Shown piece by piece: positions 5,852-14,221 of a DNA stretch of 28,125 nt. The DNA is taken from positions 1 through 28,125 of the forward strand of contig JARFQK010000424.1 in the NCBI GenBank assembly GCA_029287815.1. Direction: 5' to 3'. This DNA comes from Gammaproteobacteria bacterium. GTDB lineage: Bacteria; Pseudomonadota; Gammaproteobacteria; SZUA-229. Numbering within the stretch: position 1 is the first letter of the stretch; every line of letters begins with the position of its first letter. Both the position numbers and the translations under genes were made by a program. The notes beneath the pieces were generated by a model. That model did no database searches. It was not told the origin of the DNA and saw only the letters and a program-made list of their open reading frames with translations.

Positions 5852-7807
5852 TCAGCGCGCCTGCAGCCAGTAGAAACGGTACGGCGGGATCACCAGTGCA
5901 TTCTTGAACATCGCCGGTTTTTCTCCGCTGTAAAGATCATAGAGCTGCGTTTGCTGCACGAAACCGGTCTGGATGATGTCACTGACCTCCATATGTTGCG
6001 GGCGCGCATCGAAGTTGCCGACGACGAGCACCCTGTCGGAAACATGGTAGGGATTGATACGGCAGAAGGAGAACAGATGGGGGTTGCCGCTATCGCGCAG
6101 TTCACGGTTGTTGAAATCAGCGAAAGCGGGCGTCTCCTTGCGCACAGCGATCATTTTCTTCAGTGCCTGGAATATTCGGTTCTCGGTGGTGTTGTGGCTG
6201 TTTCGCAGCTCCGCTTTAACCCAGTTGAAGGTCGGGCGATGCATCCAGCGGGTGTCGCCCGACTTGCGCTCATCTTCGACGTAGCGGTAATCATTGGTCG
6301 TTCCAATCTCATCACCATAGTAAAGCAGCGGTATGCCACCGAACGACATGATCATGCCGTGCAACAGAATAATCACTTTGATCGCATCATCGATTTCCTT
6401 GGGATCGCCCCGCTCCAACGCGACCTCGAGACCGACCAGTGAAGCCAGCGATCCGGAGATGCGCGCATCACCGGTCTTGGCGTTATGACCGAACGGCATG
6501 CCGCGTGCGAACGAGTTCGGATACTCACCGGTGAAGTAGTCGATCAGAAAGCGCCGGTGAGGAACTGGATCGTAACCGGCCAGCCGGATGTCGGCATCAT
6601 CGAAGCCCAGACCGATATCATCGTGGCACCGAATGTAATTCAGCCAGGTCGCCCGTTCGAGCTTCACCGGCAGGCTCTTGATGCCCTGATTCAGCAGTTG
6701 GGTGGTCTTTGTCGCTACCGCATCCCAGAGCAGTGCCATGAAAGTGGCGTTGTAAGCAATTTCACACTCCTTGGCGTTGATCGCATCCTCACCAAAATAT
6801 TTGGCCACTTCGACTGGTGCGACGATGGCCTCCGCGATGAACAGCACGCCAGGCGCGGTGACCTGGCAACAGTCTTTCATCAACTGCAATATCAGGTGCG
6901 CTTCACGTTCGTTCTGACAGGTGCTGCCAATCTTTTTCCACAGAAACGCGACCGCGTCCAGGCGTACGATGTCGGCGCCATGATTCGCCCAAAACAGGAT
7001 GATGTCGAGCATTTCGATGAACACGGCCGGATTGCTGTAGTTCAGGTCCCACTGGTAATTCTTGAATACCGTCATGACCCATTTGTCCATACCGTCGATC
7101 CAGGTAAAATTGCCGGGCGCGGTATCCGGAAAAATTTCGGGCATGGTTTGTTCGAACATGTCCGGAATTTCACGGTTCGGAAAGACGTAGTAATAGTCCT
7201 GGTATTTGTCCTCGCCCTGCTTCGCTCTGAGGGCCCACTCGTGTTCATCGGAGGTATGGTTGAGGACAACATCGAGCGTTAGCAGAATATCGCGCTTTCT
7301 GAGCTCCTGCGCGAGTTCATCGAGGTCGTCCAAGTTGCCGACGCGCTGATCGACCTGGCGATAGTCGCTGACCGCATAGCCACCATCACTGTGCCCGCTC
7401 GGGCAGGCCATGATCGGCATCACATGCACCATGTTCACGCCGAGATCCTGAAAATAAGACGCTCGTGTAGTCAGTGTCTTCAGGTCGCCAGCGAAGCCAT
7501 CGCTGTAGAGCGCCATGCCAACCCATTCCTGACTCAGGAACCAGTTATGGTCTCTTTCGCGTTCGATATCTCTGCGCTTGAATTCGTCCGGACGCAGAAT
7601 GTACTGACGAGCCATGGTTTCGACCAGTCGCTGCGCCTGCTTCCTGAAATCATCACGGTCGCCGTACAAGTAATGGAACAGCGTGTAGATCGAGTAGAAA
7701 TTGGCACCGAGCCGGGTATAAAAGTGGCGTATGCTCTCCTTTTTAATATCCGGCTTCAGTTCTGTCATTATCTCATTGAGTAATGAGTGCGAGACCTGTT
7801 CGTACAT
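5852..7807 (-). CDS. ams: amylosucrase (GH13_4)
   Basis: A 651-residue GH13 enzyme that transfers glucose from sucrose to an alpha-1,4-glucan and releases fructose. It aligns along its length with Neisseria polysaccharea amylosucrase: the SDGGYAVSDYR loop, the nucleophile Asp284 in GADIVRLDAVAF, the acid/base Glu326 in FIAEAIVAP, the stabilising Asp396 in RCHDDIG, ARGMPF, and KSGDTRWMHRP carrying the Arg that binds the sucrose pocket. The residue equal to Neisseria Arg226 is Pro223 (TMPEIFPD). Sucrose hydrolase is the main alternative, but the glycogen context favours glucan synthesis. It is last in the zwf operon, after a 66-bp gap from fructokinase, the largest gap in that operon, so it may be expressed differently. 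The start at 7807 has a poor ribosome site; ATG 7768 is an alternative. Confidence 0.92.
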   Translation of the reverse strand: MYEQVSHSLLNEIMTELKPDIKKESIRHFYTRLGANFYSIYTLFHYLYGDRDDFRKQAQRLVETMARQYILRPDEFKRRDIERERDHNWFLSQEWVGMALYSDGFAGDLKTLTTRASYFQDLGVNMVHVMPIMACPSGHSDGGYAVSDYRQVDQRVGNLDDLDELAQELRKRDILLTLDVVLNHTSDEHEWALRAKQGEDKYQDYYYVFPNREIPDMFEQTMPEIFPDTAPGNFTWIDGMDKWVMTVFKNYQWDLNYSNPAVFIEMLDIILFWANHGADIVRLDAVAFLWKKIGSTCQNEREAHLILQLMKDCCQVTAPGVLFIAEAIVAPVEVAKYFGEDAINAKECEIAYNATFMALLWDAVATKTTQLLNQGIKSLPVKLERATWLNYIRCHDDIGLGFDDADIRLAGYDPVPHRRFLIDYFTGEYPNSFARGMPFGHNAKTGDARISGSLASLVGLEVALERGDPKEIDDAIKVIILLHGMIMSFGGIPLLYYGDEIGTTNDYRYVEDERKSGDTRWMHRPTFNWVKAELRNSHNTTENRIFQALKKMIAVRKETPAFADFNNRELRDSGNPHLFSFCRINPYHVSDRVLVVGNFDARPQHMEVSDIIQTGFVQQTQLYDLYSGEKPAMFKNALVIPPYRFYWLQAR

Positions 7808-7873
7808 TGCGGCTAGTTCAATCGGGTAATCAAAAGATGGGGTGCATGGCGCGTCGCGATGCTGACGAAGCTC

Positions 7874-8767
7874 TTACAAGCCCCAGTCAGTAATCATTGC
7901 CTGGTAAAAATCTCGATCGTGCACGGTTGCTCCCTGGCGCCCGACAATCATCGAAGCAAATTCTTGTGCTCTCCGGAGGATCTGCTCGAGCGGCCATTGG
8001 TAGGTCAGACCGGTAATCAGCACCGAAGTGAAAGCATCGCCCGCTCCTACCGTGTCGACCACCTGCTCTGTGCGCGACGGCGACACATTGGCATATTGGC
8101 CATCTGCTGTCATTGCAAAAGCACCCTTGTCGCCGAGGGTCACGACCAGACCTTTCAGGCTATAGGACCGAATGAAGGCATCCGCCTGCTGTTCTAACTC
8201 GCTCGATGCCTCGCTCAACTGAAGCAGTTCATCCTTGTTCAGCTTCACCCATTCGGCATCATCGACAAGTTGCAGGACGGTACTCCTCTGCCACCAGGGA
8301 TCACGCAAGTTGACATCCATGAACAGTGTATCCGTTCGCTGCGCTTTCAGCGCGGCCAGCGCTTCGCGTGAGATCGGATTACGCAGAGCCAGTGTGCCAT
8401 GATAGAGTAAACTCTTCTCGGGCATCGCTGGCAGAGTGGCGGCATCGATGTAATCGTAGGCCCGATGTTCGACGATGCTGTAGCTGGGCTCGCCATCGAT
8501 GAATTCGATGTTGACGCTGCCGGTGGGATGCGATGCATCATGCTGTAATCCGCTCGTGGTCATGCGCCAGTCAATCATCGCCGATTCGACCTGTTGACCC
8601 AGCTCATCATCGCCGATACTCGAGATCACCAGCGGAGACAGGCCGAAAGCCTGCAGATGCCAGGCAACGTTGAACGGCGCTCCTCCCAGCACGGTGTTAC
8701 CGTCAGGGAAGCAGTCGAACAGAACCTCGCCGAAAATCACCGGACTCGAATGATGCGTGTCACTCAT
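7874..8767 (-). CDS. fructokinase (PfkB family)
   Basis: A 297-residue PfkB/ribokinase-fold sugar kinase that phosphorylates fructose to fructose-6-phosphate. Visible are the N-terminal sugar-binding GGAPFNVAWHL (residues 28-38), the hinge DVNLRDPWW, and the ATP-site signature DTVGAGDAF with catalytic Asp244. The frame is open to 8827, but ATG 8767 gives the normal family N-terminus (VIFGEVLFD) and overlaps the SPP stop by 8 nt. Its place between SPP and amylosucrase indicates that it recycles the fructose freed by amylosucrase, as fruK does in methanotroph sucrose clusters. Confidence 0.9.
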   Translation of the reverse strand: MSDTHHSSPVIFGEVLFDCFPDGNTVLGGAPFNVAWHLQAFGLSPLVISSIGDDELGQQVESAMIDWRMTTSGLQHDASHPTGSVNIEFIDGEPSYSIVEHRAYDYIDAATLPAMPEKSLLYHGTLALRNPISREALAALKAQRTDTLFMDVNLRDPWWQRSTVLQLVDDAEWVKLNKDELLQLSEASSELEQQADAFIRSYSLKGLVVTLGDKGAFAMTADGQYANVSPSRTEQVVDTVGAGDAFTSVLITGLTYQWPLEQILRRAQEFASMIVGRQGATVHDRDFYQAMITDWGL

Positions 8768-9611
8768 GTGCTTCACCCATCTTGGCCTTGAACGCCGGCA
8801 GGTAGTGTACGATGCCCTCGAGCACACCAGCGCAATAATTGCCGTTCATGCCGAGAAGGCCACCCCTGGCCAGATAAAGCGCTTCGACCAGCCCCAAATT
8901 CAGCGCGTGCTGCTGTGCCTCGTCGCGCACTTCCTCACTGGCATTGGCGACCAGAATCGACTTTATCGGGCTGGTCATGACCGCCAGATCGTTGCCACTG
9001 TCACCGGCGAAAAGGGTATTCGACAGATCAAAATCGAGATGCTCCATCAAAAACTCAATGGCATGACGCTTGCTGGCGCCTGCGGGCAGGACATCGAGCA
9101 GACCGATATCGGAAATTTCGTCAACACTCCATATCAGGCTCGCCCTGAGATGCTGACCTAAAAGGATTTTATGCATCTCAGACATCAAGGCACGTTGATC
9201 AACATCAAGTGATAAATAGTAACTGAGTTTGAAGGTGTTTTGCTTGGAGGCTTCCTGCAGTTTCAAATGCGGCAATTCAGCGAACAGCAAATTGATTTCA
9301 TCGTGTGATTTGCCCAGCCAGTCTGCCGAGATTTTCTGGTCCCAGTCTTCCAATTGGTACCAAATGGCTTGCTCCAGGCGGTATATTGTGGAGCCGACGT
9401 CCGCAATAACATAGTCGGGCTGCGGCAAATGATACTCGGAAACCGCATCCTCGACCAAACGCCGATCGCGGCCGGTGACGTAGACCAGCGTAATGTCCGG
9501 AGAAGCCACCAACGCATTGAACTTTTCGCGCGCGCTCTCTGATTCCGGCTGCGGGCCGTTCGGGATCAGGGTTCGATCCAGGTCAGTACATAGCAGTAAT
9601 CTTGTAGGCAT
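8760..9611 (-). CDS. spp: sucrose-phosphate phosphatase (HAD family)
   Basis: A 283-residue HAD-superfamily phosphatase removing phosphate from sucrose-6-phosphate. The nucleophile and acid/base pair are Asp10 and Asp12 in CTDLDRTLI, TGRD is motif II, and GDSGNDL (Asp204 to Asp208) is the metal site. ADVGSTIY and the 100-residue cap are as in SPP and cyanobacterial homologues. The frame could start at a TTG at 9614, but ATG 9611 forms a tight TGATG junction with the SPS stop and is chosen. It is cotranscribed with SPS, which makes its substrate. Confidence 0.9.
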   Translation of the reverse strand: MPTRLLLCTDLDRTLIPNGPQPESESAREKFNALVASPDITLVYVTGRDRRLVEDAVSEYHLPQPDYVIADVGSTIYRLEQAIWYQLEDWDQKISADWLGKSHDEINLLFAELPHLKLQEASKQNTFKLSYYLSLDVDQRALMSEMHKILLGQHLRASLIWSVDEISDIGLLDVLPAGASKRHAIEFLMEHLDFDLSNTLFAGDSGNDLAVMTSPIKSILVANASEEVRDEAQQHALNLGLVEALYLARGGLLGMNGNYCAGVLEGIVHYLPAFKAKMGEAHE

Positions 9612-11758
9612 CAAATGTTCACCTTGCAGTCGCGGAAAAAGTCATAGTGCTGGATCGCCTGCAAAATACCTGCCGCATAGGGTTTTTCGGCGAAATAGAT
9701 ATTTTCGGTGTCAGTGAGCTCGGATAGTTCCTCGTGGTGGCGGTTCGCGACGACGACCGCTTTCGCATTGCCTCGCATCATATCCTCATCCGCGCCAGAG
9801 CCGCCGGCAGCCAGGATATGATCCAGTGGAATCCCCCACATTTCGGCAAACCAGCGCAACGCAAATCCTTTCGATGCTCTGGCTGGCACAACATCCAGGT
9901 ACTGTCCGAAAGCGAGCACGAGGTGCACCGTCTGTTCGTGTTGATGCAACAGGTGAACTATTTCGTCCACATCGGGTGCGACCGCAGGATCATAGTAATA
10001 ACTGACCTTGAATTGGCTTTGTTCAGTCTTGGGTTGTAGGTTCAGGCCCGGTAGCTCATCGAGCACGCGCCTGACCGCCTTGCGGCGCCAGCTATGATCG
10101 ATGTGATTCGACCATGCTGTATCCTGATTCAAGCTCGGCATGTAGTAGATTTCGGTGCCCAGACTGGTGATCAGCACATCCGGCAGCGGAATATGATATT
10201 TCCTCAACACTTTCAACGCAGAATCCAGCCGGCGTCCTGTCGCTATGCCGAAGGTGGTACAACGCCTATTATCCTGGATCACGCTTATAAATTCTTCCAA
10301 AGATTCCGGATTGCCGAGCAGATTCTGATCAAGATCGGTGAACAGCGCGCGATCGTGATAAAGCATCGGGCGGCGTTTCAGCTCCATCCGCGTCAACGGC
10401 TCGCTCTTGTCAACCACGGGCTGTATCAATCTGAGGTATTTGTCCGCATGCGCCTGCCAGGAATAGTGCTCACGCACACCCTTGATACCATTATGCGCGA
10501 GGCGTTTATGATTATCCTCGTCGTCCAGTACTTTCAGTAGCTTTTCTGCCATGGCGGTCTTGTCGAGTGGATCGATCAAATAGCCATTGTGGCAGTTGTT
10601 GATGATATCCGTCGGGCCGCCATCTTCGGTGGCCACTATCGGCAGGCCAGAGGCAGCTGCTTCGATCAGCGTCAAGCCGAAAGGCTCGGTCAGAGCTGGA
10701 TTGATGAAGACGCCTCCGGACGCTGCGGCCAGCCGATAGATCACCGGAACATCGTCCGGATGGTGGTGCTTCGGATAAGCCACCTTGCCGTAAAGATCAT
10801 ACGAATCGATGGTCAACAAAAGGTCGGTCAGCACTTCCTGGGCACCGGCGTCCATGTCGTTGATATCATCACGATTGCCGGCGATGATCACCAGATTCGC
10901 AATCTCGTTGAGCTCTCCAGACTCGCCATAGGCCTCGACCAGGGTCTTGATGTTTTTTCTCTGGTCTGGCCGCGACAAGGCGAGAATCAACGGCTTGTCG
11001 GGGTGGCGCAGAAAACGGGCGATCTCGCGGAATATGATGCTGTCGCGCTCATCCTGGCGCGGCGGGAAAAACTTCTCCAGGTCCGTGCCCGGTGGCACCA
11101 CCCGCATGTTGTCCGGTCGGTAATAGTCGTACAAACCGTACTGCTCGAAAATCTCCTGATTCGTACTGGTGATCACGCGCTCGGCGACGCCCAGCGTTTC
11201 TTCCTCAGCATTGATGCGTCGAGATATGTTATACCGTTGTTCGATCGCATCGCTCTTCATCCCGCCTGCGAGCAGACGTTTTCGCTTGATCCGACCCAAG
11301 GAGTGGCCGGTATGAATCAATGGGATATTGAGCTGGTGAGACAGACGCGTACCGACATAACCGGCGTCCGCGTAATGGGTGTGTATAATGTCGGGAAGGC
11401 GCTCCTGGCGGTTGAGATAGTCCAGAGCATTGTCTGCAAAACTGTCGAGAGAATCCCACAACGCCTCTTTGGGCAAATAAGCCTGCTCGCCGCATTCGAT
11501 GCGCACGATGCTCGTCTTGTCGGACAACGACTCAATAGCTTCAGCATAGTCTTCGCTGACGTGTGGGTCGACGACGCGCCGGGTCATCAAGTCAGCCCGC
11601 GCCACCTCAGGCCTCGAACCCAGCGCGTTCAAAAGTTCTACGACGTATTTTGTCTGACCACCGGTATCCGCATCGCGACCGAGCTCAAGATCGCGCCCCC
11701 GGATCAGACCGTGGATACTCAGTAGCAGAATATAGAGCCCGCCATCTTCAGTTCTCAT
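9611..11758 (-). CDS. sps: sucrose-phosphate synthase with phosphatase-like C-terminal domain
   Basis: A 715-residue protein that makes sucrose-6-phosphate from a nucleoside diphosphate glucose and fructose-6-phosphate. Residues 1-450 are a GT4 glycosyltransferase with SIHGL, the DTGGQ loop (31-35), HTHYADAGYVG, HTGHSLGRIKR and the donor-site EPFGLTLIE (358-366). Residues about 470-715 are an HAD phosphatase-like domain starting FTDLDQNLLG; unlike many plant SPS tails it keeps both motif I aspartates (Asp475, Asp477), while the last motif is GGSGADEDM instead of GDSGND. A separate SPP gene follows. Start ATG 11758 overlaps the pgl stop by 4 nt (ATGA). Confidence 0.92.
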   Translation of the reverse strand: MRTEDGGLYILLLSIHGLIRGRDLELGRDADTGGQTKYVVELLNALGSRPEVARADLMTRRVVDPHVSEDYAEAIESLSDKTSIVRIECGEQAYLPKEALWDSLDSFADNALDYLNRQERLPDIIHTHYADAGYVGTRLSHQLNIPLIHTGHSLGRIKRKRLLAGGMKSDAIEQRYNISRRINAEEETLGVAERVITSTNQEIFEQYGLYDYYRPDNMRVVPPGTDLEKFFPPRQDERDSIIFREIARFLRHPDKPLILALSRPDQRKNIKTLVEAYGESGELNEIANLVIIAGNRDDINDMDAGAQEVLTDLLLTIDSYDLYGKVAYPKHHHPDDVPVIYRLAAASGGVFINPALTEPFGLTLIEAAASGLPIVATEDGGPTDIINNCHNGYLIDPLDKTAMAEKLLKVLDDEDNHKRLAHNGIKGVREHYSWQAHADKYLRLIQPVVDKSEPLTRMELKRRPMLYHDRALFTDLDQNLLGNPESLEEFISVIQDNRRCTTFGIATGRRLDSALKVLRKYHIPLPDVLITSLGTEIYYMPSLNQDTAWSNHIDHSWRRKAVRRVLDELPGLNLQPKTEQSQFKVSYYYDPAVAPDVDEIVHLLHQHEQTVHLVLAFGQYLDVVPARASKGFALRWFAEMWGIPLDHILAAGGSGADEDMMRGNAKAVVVANRHHEELSELTDTENIYFAEKPYAAGILQAIQHYDFFRDCKVNI

Positions 11759-12462
11759 AGCATGTCCTTAGTCGGTTGATACGCGGCCGCCCGATCGACG
11801 AACCAGCGTGCCTGGCCTATCAGGCCAATCGGCAAGGTCTCACCCCGATCGATTCGCGCCAACGCCGCTCGTTTGTTTTCACCGGTCACCAATACGACAC
11901 GTTGGGCAGCCTGCTGCAATGTTACCAGACCCAGCGATACTCTCTCGGCAGGTGGCTTGGGGGCATTGAAGACCGGCACGACCGCGCGTCTGTCCTCGAC
12001 CGCCGGATTTCCTGGAAACAGACTCGCGGTGTGTCCGTCTTCGCCCATGCCGAGGATTATGATATCAAGCGGGCCAATCTGACTGATCAGGCGGGCATAT
12101 CTATCTGCGGCCGCTTCCGGCCCGAGGTCTGCCGGAATCGGATGCAGCCTGTCGGATGGCGTTGCGATTTTGGACCAGAACCGCTGTTGTATCATGCTGT
12201 CATTGCGTTCGGGATGACCGGCCGGATAACAACGTTCGTCACCGAGATACCAATGTATCTTGACCCAGGCGAGCTCTTTATCTGCCAGCAGTTCCAGGCA
12301 TCGCCCGGGCGTGCTGCCGCCAGGCAAGGCGACATGGCAGTAATCCTTATCAGCAAGACAAGCCCTGATTTTTTCGTGCAGATAATCGGCTGCGGCCCTG
12401 GCTACAGCTTCCGCGTCTGCATAAACGTCACGTGTCGTCACGATTAGCTGGGCTTGTGCCAA
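11755..12462 (-). CDS. pgl: 6-phosphogluconolactonase
   Basis: A 235-residue DevB/SOL-type lactonase hydrolysing 6-phosphogluconolactone made by the neighbouring Zwf. Signatures are ALPGGSTPG (45-53), YLGDER (72-77) and ILGMGEDGHTASLFPG (about 136-151). The chosen start is a TTG that overlaps the zwf end by 19 nt; a GTG at 12441, 2 nt after the zwf stop, is an equally tight alternative that would remove seven residues. It overlaps SPS by 4 nt, tying the oxidative pentose phosphate entry to sucrose synthesis in one transcript. Confidence 0.9.
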   Translation of the reverse strand: MAQAQLIVTTRDVYADAEAVARAAADYLHEKIRACLADKDYCHVALPGGSTPGRCLELLADKELAWVKIHWYLGDERCYPAGHPERNDSMIQQRFWSKIATPSDRLHPIPADLGPEAAADRYARLISQIGPLDIIILGMGEDGHTASLFPGNPAVEDRRAVVPVFNAPKPPAERVSLGLVTLQQAAQRVVLVTGENKRAALARIDRGETLPIGLIGQARWFVDRAAAYQPTKDML

Positions 12463-13931
12463 CCGCAGGCACAGTCACTGGCAAGTGTGTCCATCGCGGC
12501 GATATCCCAGGTGCCGGCACGATAGCGCTCGATCGAAACGCGATCTTCCCATGCCTGCAGGATCGGCTCGATGATTTCCCAGGATTCCTCGACCTCGTCC
12601 GATCGCGAGAACAAGGTGCCATCACCGGTCAACACATCGTGCATCAGCACCTCGTAGGCATCACCCACCTCCGACGCATCAGCGCCATAGGGCGCCCGCA
12701 TGACCATTTCCTCGTTATCCGTGGTCAGCCCCGGCTTCTTGGCATTCAACCGCAACACCACGCCTTCATCAGGCTGCAGACGAAATACCAGCGCATTCGG
12801 TGCCGGAATCGACGCGTGGCTGTCAAACAGGTTGAACGGTGGCTTACGAAAGCGGATCATAACTTCTGAAACGCGCTTCTGCAGACGTTTGCCTGACCAG
12901 AGTATGAAGGGCACGCCCTGCCAGCGCCAGTTATCGATGTAAAAGCGCACTGCAGCAAACGTTTCGGTCACCGAATCCGGTGACACGCCCTCTTCGGCCA
13001 CATAAGCCAGTTCCTTGACGCCATCGATCACGCCGGAGGCGTACTGAGCCGCAACGGTCTGATCTTTCACCTGCCCCGGGTCGAAACGGCGCACGGCGCG
13101 CAACACTTTCATTTTCTCGTCGCGAACGGCATCGGCAGTGAATTCGACCGGGGGTTCCATCGCGACCAGCGTCATCATCTGCATCAGGTGACTCTGAATC
13201 ATGTCTCTGAGCGCACCCGAGTGGTCGTAATATTTCGCGCGGTACTCGATGCCGAGGGTTTCTGCGACTGATATCTGGATGTGATCGATATAATTTCGAT
13301 TCCATAACGGTTCCATGATGCTGTTGGCAAAGCGATACACCAGCAGGTTCTGCACACTCTCTTTGCCGAGGTAATGATCGATTCGATAGATCTGCTTCTC
13401 GTTGAAAACCGACTGCAGTTCCTCGTTCAGTTCACGCGCTGATTCCAGGTTCATACCAAACGGCTTTTCAATCACCAAGCGCCGATAACCGTCAGACTCC
13501 TCGACAAGCCCGACACGCTCCAGTCCGTTAGCAACGCGCCCGTACCAATCCGGTGGAATAGCGCAATAGAACATCGCATTCTTTTTTCCACCGAGCGTTT
13601 CCAGAGCCTCTGCCAGCCGGCCATAGGTTTCGTCATCGCCAAGATCGCCCGGGACCATATTCAACCTGGATGAAAACTCGGCCCATCGCTGTTCGTTCAT
13701 ATTCAGATGCGGTGAATATTCCTGCAGACCGTCGTGAATCAAACTCAACCAGACTTCTTCAGTCCGGTTGTTCACGACACCGAGTATGCGGCTGTCAGTA
13801 TGAACGAGGCCGCAATCGATCATTCGAACCAGTGCCGGCATCAGCTTGCGTTTGGTGAGGTCGCCAGCGGCACCAAAAATGACGATGTTGGTTGGATCAG
13901 CAGTCTCGATATTCTGCCCGGCGGTAATCAT
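12444..13931 (-). CDS. zwf: glucose-6-phosphate 1-dehydrogenase
   Basis: A 495-residue NAD(P)-linked G6P dehydrogenase giving NADPH and 6-phosphogluconolactone. It shows the Rossmann motif GAAGDLTKRKL (20-30), the EKPFG segment, and the active-site RIDHYLGKE with His186 and Lys190. Length is normal for the family. It is the first gene of the operon and has a strong ribosome site (AAAGGAG, about 9 nt before ATG 13931). The position at the head of a sucrose operon is unusual and suggests coordinated NADPH supply and sugar-phosphate drain. Confidence 0.96.
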   Translation of the reverse strand: MITAGQNIETADPTNIVIFGAAGDLTKRKLMPALVRMIDCGLVHTDSRILGVVNNRTEEVWLSLIHDGLQEYSPHLNMNEQRWAEFSSRLNMVPGDLGDDETYGRLAEALETLGGKKNAMFYCAIPPDWYGRVANGLERVGLVEESDGYRRLVIEKPFGMNLESARELNEELQSVFNEKQIYRIDHYLGKESVQNLLVYRFANSIMEPLWNRNYIDHIQISVAETLGIEYRAKYYDHSGALRDMIQSHLMQMMTLVAMEPPVEFTADAVRDEKMKVLRAVRRFDPGQVKDQTVAAQYASGVIDGVKELAYVAEEGVSPDSVTETFAAVRFYIDNWRWQGVPFILWSGKRLQKRVSEVMIRFRKPPFNLFDSHASIPAPNALVFRLQPDEGVVLRLNAKKPGLTTDNEEMVMRAPYGADASEVGDAYEVLMHDVLTGDGTLFSRSDEVEESWEIIEPILQAWEDRVSIERYRAGTWDIAAMDTLASDCACGWHKPS

Positions 13932-13940
13932 CTGCTTTAT

Positions 13941-13947
13941 CTCCTTT
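13941..13947 (-). promoter_or_regulatory. ribosome binding site of zwf
   Basis: On the minus strand AAAGGAG lies about 9 nt before the zwf ATG. It is the clearest Shine-Dalgarno site on the minus strand of the window and fixes the zwf start. Confidence 0.8.
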
Positions 13948-13951
13948 CATT

Positions 13952-13973
13952 ATTGTATTCTTGCAATGATTGC
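13952..13973 (-). promoter_or_regulatory. possible zwf promoter -10 with adjoining palindrome
   Basis: On the minus strand TACAAT (13957-13952) matches the -10 consensus at 5 of 6 bases and lies 20 bp before the zwf ATG. The spacer just upstream holds the perfect 11-bp palindrome GCAATCATTGC (13963-13973), where a repressor could sit. No good -35 is visible, so activator dependence is possible. Confidence 0.35.
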
Positions 13974-14041
13974 TTCCGCTCTCATTCTCGATCTCGCGGG
14001 TAGCGAACCCACTCTTGCACCCCAATGGAACGTACACTTCT

Positions 14042-14111
14042 TGTAGGAGCGGCTTCAGCCGCGAAATACCTTGCAGATCGCAAGCAGTTCGCGGCTGAAG
14101 CCGCTCCTACA
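14042..14111. repeat. perfect 24-bp inverted repeat (paired GTAGGAGCGG elements)
   Basis: The left arm (14042-14065) begins TGTAGGAGCGGCTTCAGCCG and the right arm (14088-14111) is its exact reverse complement over all 24 bases. The 22-nt loop has an inner CTTGC/GCAAG stem. It lies 110 bp downstream of the glgP stop and 110 bp upstream of zwf. This is a REP-type doublet; in RNA it would be a very stable hairpin that might stabilise the glg mRNA 3' end or stop transcription, although no U-tract follows. Confidence 0.85.
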
Positions 14112-14221
14112 TCAGACCGTGCAGCAGCATCGCAAGTCGCGTTCATGTATACAGCTGTTTCAGTCGTGCACGAGATCCGTTGCGAACGCATACCCCTGCG
14201 CGCGGCGAACACCGACAAGCC

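Larger units (their letters stand above)
13932..14221. other. spacer between glycogen and sucrose operons
   Basis: A 290-bp gap with no credible gene. From right to left it contains about 110 bp of unremarkable sequence after the glgP stop, the 24-bp inverted repeat at 14042-14111, and the zwf promoter region. Confidence 0.75.

Noticed and set aside
10589..11725. Long plus-strand open frame of 378 codons
   Set aside because: It lies wholly antisense to SPS, whose GT4 and HAD motifs are unmistakable, and its translation shows no family features.
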